64,000 bases of DNA from Phycisphaera sp. (GTDB taxonomy: Bacteria > Planctomycetota > Phycisphaerae > Phycisphaerales > UBA1924). The stretch lies in assembly GCA_025916675.1 (NCBI GenBank), contig CP098402.1, forward strand, positions 1,855,205 to 1,919,204, written 5' to 3'. The notes under the pieces were generated by a model, which saw only the letters and a program-made list of their open reading frames with translations, ran no database searches and had not been told where the DNA came from. This document shows, piece by piece, positions 62,301-64,000 of the stretch; within the stretch, counting starts at the first letter, position 1; the number at the start of each line of letters is the position of its first letter. The position numbers and the translations under genes are program-made.

Positions 62301-62661
62301 TGCAATCGTCGTGGGCATGACGCCGGATCGAGTACGGCAAGTTTTTACACCTGAAGAGTTTATCGCCAACTGGCACAAATACGCAACCAACGACAACCAT
62401 CTCCGTGTCGTGCGTCGAGCGGTCTTGAAAGCCCTGGAGCCCGAGGACAGCAGTAAGCCTCGTCGTCTCTCCGAGGTCATACTCCGGCGGCCGGAGTTGC
62501 CGAATTCAGCATCGGTGGCACTTGCAATCGTGAACACCACGGGCTCGACACGTGAAGTTCACGCATTGGCAACACGGATGGTCGAGGCCGCAACAGGCAG
62601 CGAAGCCGAGGCTTGGACAGAGGTGCTCGAGGCAGCGGACAAAGATCAAGGGGCGGGGTAA
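59320..62661 (+). CDS. KAP-family P-loop NTPase
   Basis: A 1113-aa protein. Walker A GSWGSGKST lies at about 64-72 and Walker B LVLVLDNLDRL at about 361. Between them are four membrane segments (about 152-175, 190-207 and two near 235-280), the insertion that defines KAP NTPases (PF07693), often plasmid- or mobile-borne and linked to phage defence. The C-terminal 600 residues are helical and unrecognised. The start is ATG 59320 (MTEQQQ). The sequence is AT-richer than neighbours: 29 of 60 bases are G/C in line 61201 versus 44 of 60 at 58441. Likely acquired by transfer. Confidence 0.85.
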   Translation: MTEQQQNGEADPVGETTPVVPVVELLDDEPSDVDLAGGGHDRVARAIADIVKGKNGGKAIALEGSWGSGKSTIVNLLQEKCGDSVLVYTFDAWKHEGDPLRVAFLSGLARALRKKRWLKRTAHRKAERVFDQLRGKLHIEKRTERALFRARDLLLIAIVFVIVPLLLSDRVAGVRSVDDVRALLKQAPAYWLLVAIIVVVAAAWVQRSIASFFLMLTDPKQHWMICPTLEVVAGLSMLAFGTFVLATHGHLTLAWVWVIASGTLALAGATQLWLRDTSSWDPTRSKQKYPPWRSGIEIARGIQRPSFVEHLLRRQPHEVETEIRGSRSLGVEEFESRFVTLLKRCIGTKTETETQHPHRRLVLVLDNLDRLEAQEALAVWRTLRAFLELDSPSTLLDESQRALVKQVWLLVPYDRTHMETLWPIDSQHADDTGTRGSGRDSSFLDKTFAVRLDVPPLRVLQWQEQLRLALCHSLGIMGTPKALSEIERLFTHLTILWGRPPTLRQIKLFANDLRARQLQHAPRLTFAPRWPMPADMEFSIESLAAYELLRREGYTSEVIRSKLLNQEMHSIRELPMGWLTSDRQQMLACLVLNTWSRSDADEFLMAGRIVHSLVSRQDLEFHSPDDDALFWATLHQSQNTIASSIVSNGIPVVTTAITSLAALSIAHPTHSRESIADLVELLITNATGWTLRADSQDLCNQAVQLCPRRKTIQVLAMQIQQLAQNTSTAEAGRHLGDAWGSLWSTIQPELKYNYLTIDGIPSLTEIQVPKERLGFVSCLNTLYGNWPDTTSWWKRLWSASPKDTQESLYPTQNKEVSLQDLSRATCVAMHAPKLGVAWDAVAKDIAKYLKDSTGKDADAISSALALLRCDCLDELYTDVPYTNEINDGIKHFRTMMVSLCDSGLLYERLIAVFNQNAHGAVGAIVLGLGAVRSLDFSVRQRTSQLPNKRELTTLVDETTSISKYVDYIIQAPLVALRKFIQRRIDGQDGLNLLDAIVVGMTPDRVRQVFTPEEFIANWHKYATNDNHLRVVRRAVLKALEPEDSSKPRRLSEVILRRPELPNSASVALAIVNTTGSTREVHALATRMVEAATGSEAEAWTEVLEAADKDQGAG

Positions 62662-62723
62662 GCCAACAAATTCTCTAGCCGATCGTCGTTTCTCGACTCC
62701 CCCATGTCTCTGCGAGCTTACCG

Positions 62724-62935
62724 CGCCAATCGCCCATTGCAACTGGCAAAGCCCCCCTCCGCCTCGGAAGACCTCGGCACTGATCGAGAGCCCCCGCGGA
62801 GCGGCCCCGCCGGGGGCTGGGGAGGGAGTAAGAAGCTCCACGCGGGCACAGATCGCCGGTTTCCGGCCATTTTCCGGCATTCCTCCCCCTCTCCCCCATG
62901 GCCCATTGCCAATGGCCCATTGCCAGCGGCCACCC
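62724..62935. repeat. Third attgcc/ggcaat element
   Basis: Left end has gccaatcgcccattgcaactggc (read in two parts around 62724-62746); right end has catggcccattgccaatgg and cccattgccagcgg (62899-62931). Copies of the motif bracket about 150 bp of GC-rich sequence, as in the element at 21044-21150. Confidence 0.5.
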
Positions 62936-63093
62936 CGGCGGCGTCCTTCTCAACACACCCGCCCGCCACCGCCGATCCCTCCCCACACCCGGCAGCCTCC
63001 GCACCCGCTCAGCGCACGATCGCGTCGCAACGCGATGTTATCTTTCCGATAAAGACCGCCCTCCCGGACCGAGAGCCGCGATCGCGTTCGCAT

Positions 63094-63155
63094 GTTGCAT
63101 TTTCTTGATCGGCGAACGAAAGTTTCGATGCGGCCGCGCCGATGCAAAATGCAAC
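63094..63155. promoter_or_regulatory. Long imperfect hairpin upstream of the last gene
   Basis: Left arm gttgcatttt-cttg-atcggcg (63094-63114) pairs with cgccgat-gc-aaaatgcaac (63137-63155); the loop contains a smaller dyad cgaaa-g-tttcg (63117-63127). It lies 74 bp before the start codon. It could be a cruciform operator, an RNA leader or an attenuator. Confidence 0.5.
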
Positions 63156-63228
63156 GGCCACGCGGGCACCGTCGCCCTCGGCCGCAAGCGAACACGCCCC
63201 GACGCGGGCCACCCAGGGAGATGCAGCC

Positions 63229-63915
63229 ATGCCGATCGTTCCCGATTCCAAGGACGCGATGATCAGCTTCTATGCCACCCACGTGCCCGTGTGGGCCGAC
63301 AACGCCGCGGCCATCGGCCTCAGCGTGGAATCGATCACGACGCTTGAAGGACTGCTCACGAGCGCCCAGGACGCCGTGTCGACGCAGGCCGCCAAGGACG
63401 CCGAGAAGGAAGCGGCGACCGCCGCCGCCAACGACGCCGCCAAGGCGCTGCGCAGCTTCGGCGCGGGCAACCTGGCCACCATCAAGGCCTACGCCAAGGC
63501 GACCGGCGACCCCAGCGTGTACACGATCGCCCAGATCCCCGCGCCGGCCGACCCGACCCCGGCCCCCGCGCCCGGCATGCCCTACGACATCGACGCCAGC
63601 ATCGACAACAACGGCAACGTGGTGCTCGCCTTCAAGGCCGACAACGCCCAGAGCCACACCGGCACCTTCTTCGAGGTCCGCCGCCAGCTCAATGGCCAAT
63701 CGGGCTTCACGCTCGTGGGCTCGACAGGCACCAAGAGTTTTGTTGACACCGGGATCGAGGCCGGGACCGCCAGCGCGGTGTACAACATTACCGCCAAGCG
63801 GGGCGAGCTCTCCAGCGCCACCTGCGAGAACATCTACGTGCCCTTCGCCAGCGGCGGCAACGGGCAGCTGCAGATCAAGGCCGGCGGCACGGGAACCGGC
63901 GAGAAGGCCGCGTAA
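63229..63915 (+). CDS. Unknown Ala-rich protein
   Basis: A 228-aa protein I do not recognise. Residues 1-100 are helical and Ala-rich (DAVSTQAAKDAEKEAATAAA) and no signal peptide is visible; a Pro-rich linker (PAPADPTPAPAPG) follows; the C-terminal 95 residues are beta-rich (VVLAFKADNAQ, FFEVRRQLNG, AVYNITAKRG), resembling a fibronectin type III-like sandwich. One Cys (TCENIYVPF). ATG 63229 has GGGAG nine bases upstream; an ATG at 63142 lies inside the upstream hairpin and is rejected. A terminator follows. Confidence 0.75.
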   Translation: MPIVPDSKDAMISFYATHVPVWADNAAAIGLSVESITTLEGLLTSAQDAVSTQAAKDAEKEAATAAANDAAKALRSFGAGNLATIKAYAKATGDPSVYTIAQIPAPADPTPAPAPGMPYDIDASIDNNGNVVLAFKADNAQSHTGTFFEVRRQLNGQSGFTLVGSTGTKSFVDTGIEAGTASAVYNITAKRGELSSATCENIYVPFASGGNGQLQIKAGGTGTGEKAA

Positions 63916-63952
63916 GCAAGAGGCCGAGAACGGCAACCAGAAGGTGTCGTGG

Positions 63953-63987
63953 AACCCGTCCGAGCTCTCATGGGGCTCGGGCGGGTT
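63953..63987 (+). terminator. Terminator after the last gene
   Basis: A 13-bp stem with one T-G pair (63953-63965 with 63975-63987), ending in TT and followed by ATCTGTTG. It begins 37 bp after the stop codon. Confidence 0.7.
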
Positions 63988-64000
63988 ATCTGTTGTGTCG

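Larger units (their letters stand above)
62662..63228. other. Non-coding region between KAP and the last gene
   Basis: 567 bp with several repeats: an attgcc element (62724-62935), inside it a GC hairpin agcccccg/cgggggct (62789-62796 with 62811-62818), and the long hairpin at 63094-63155. Open frames here are low-complexity and not credible genes. Confidence 0.6.

Noticed and set aside
62704-63108. 134-codon open frame downstream of the KAP gene
   Set aside because: Pro/Ser/Arg-rich low-complexity reading through attgcc repeats and hairpins, without a binding site.
1-64000. tRNA, rRNA or known riboswitches
   Set aside because: I looked for tRNA cloverleaf signatures (GGTTCGA-type arms) and ribosomal RNA blocks by eye and saw none; a covariance-model scan would be needed to exclude short RNAs.

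Overview
The window is GC-rich, densely packed bacterial chromosome that I read as a planctomycete, most likely class Phycisphaerae. Three exported proteins end in paired dockerin-like repeats of the form DxDGxLTIFDFLxFQNAFDxG that stop a few residues after a GC pair (the GC-type dockerin known from planctomycetes). One exported protein ends in a PEP-CTERM-like PAPAG tail with an RRR end. Five genes carry a CxxCxYDL...CPEC zinc-ribbon motif next to membrane helices. Most of the rest is ordinary housekeeping. I found no rRNA, tRNA or CRISPR array.

Layout. 1-2505 (minus): a GldG/GldF-like ABC-2 exporter with its ATPase; the GldG-like gene runs off the left edge. 2740-8997: a PAS-GAF-receiver protein, a zinc-ribbon membrane protein, a PhyH-like dioxygenase, thioredoxin reductase and a large unknown exported protein. 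9339-14832: alanine dehydrogenase, a zinc-ribbon protein, then a minus-strand Fe-S module (iscS, iscU, an A-type carrier, an ACT protein) and an RsbW-like kinase with a STAS partner. 14968-21940: an outer-membrane secretin, an unknown 452-aa protein, a SUI1-like factor, a HAD hydrolase and exonuclease III. 22244-31830: type III glutamine synthetase, two dockerin-tagged exported proteins, a SnoaL-like protein, a ClC transporter and fumarylacetoacetase. 31920-41787: a UPF0316-like protein, an S10 carboxypeptidase, citrate synthase, a rhomboid, TrpF, an SDR, a MoeB/ThiF enzyme, S7 and S12, MazG and a primary-type sigma factor. 42092-51935: a UVR-motif protein, a CCA-adding type enzyme, a tandem pair of ClpP-fold proteins, M3 and M32 peptidases, and a PfkB kinase with two small neighbours. 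51987-58950: a PEP-CTERM-like protein, cystathionine beta-synthase, zinc-ribbon proteins (one frameshifted), a TPR-sulfotransferase and a dockerin-tagged trypsin-like protease. 59320-62661 is a KAP-family NTPase, much AT-richer than its surroundings, and the best candidate for a transferred, possibly defensive gene. The window closes with an unknown Ala-rich protein behind a long hairpin.

Beyond the genes there is notable repeat structure. A REP-like palindrome occurs twice in full (31849-31920, 39177-39249) and once as a half site (34121-34140). Two unrelated tandem arrays share a 21-bp period, about eight units each, at 30187-30354 and 59008-59175. An attgcc/ggcaat motif occurs in several intergenic gaps. 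Several gene ends have clear hairpin terminators.
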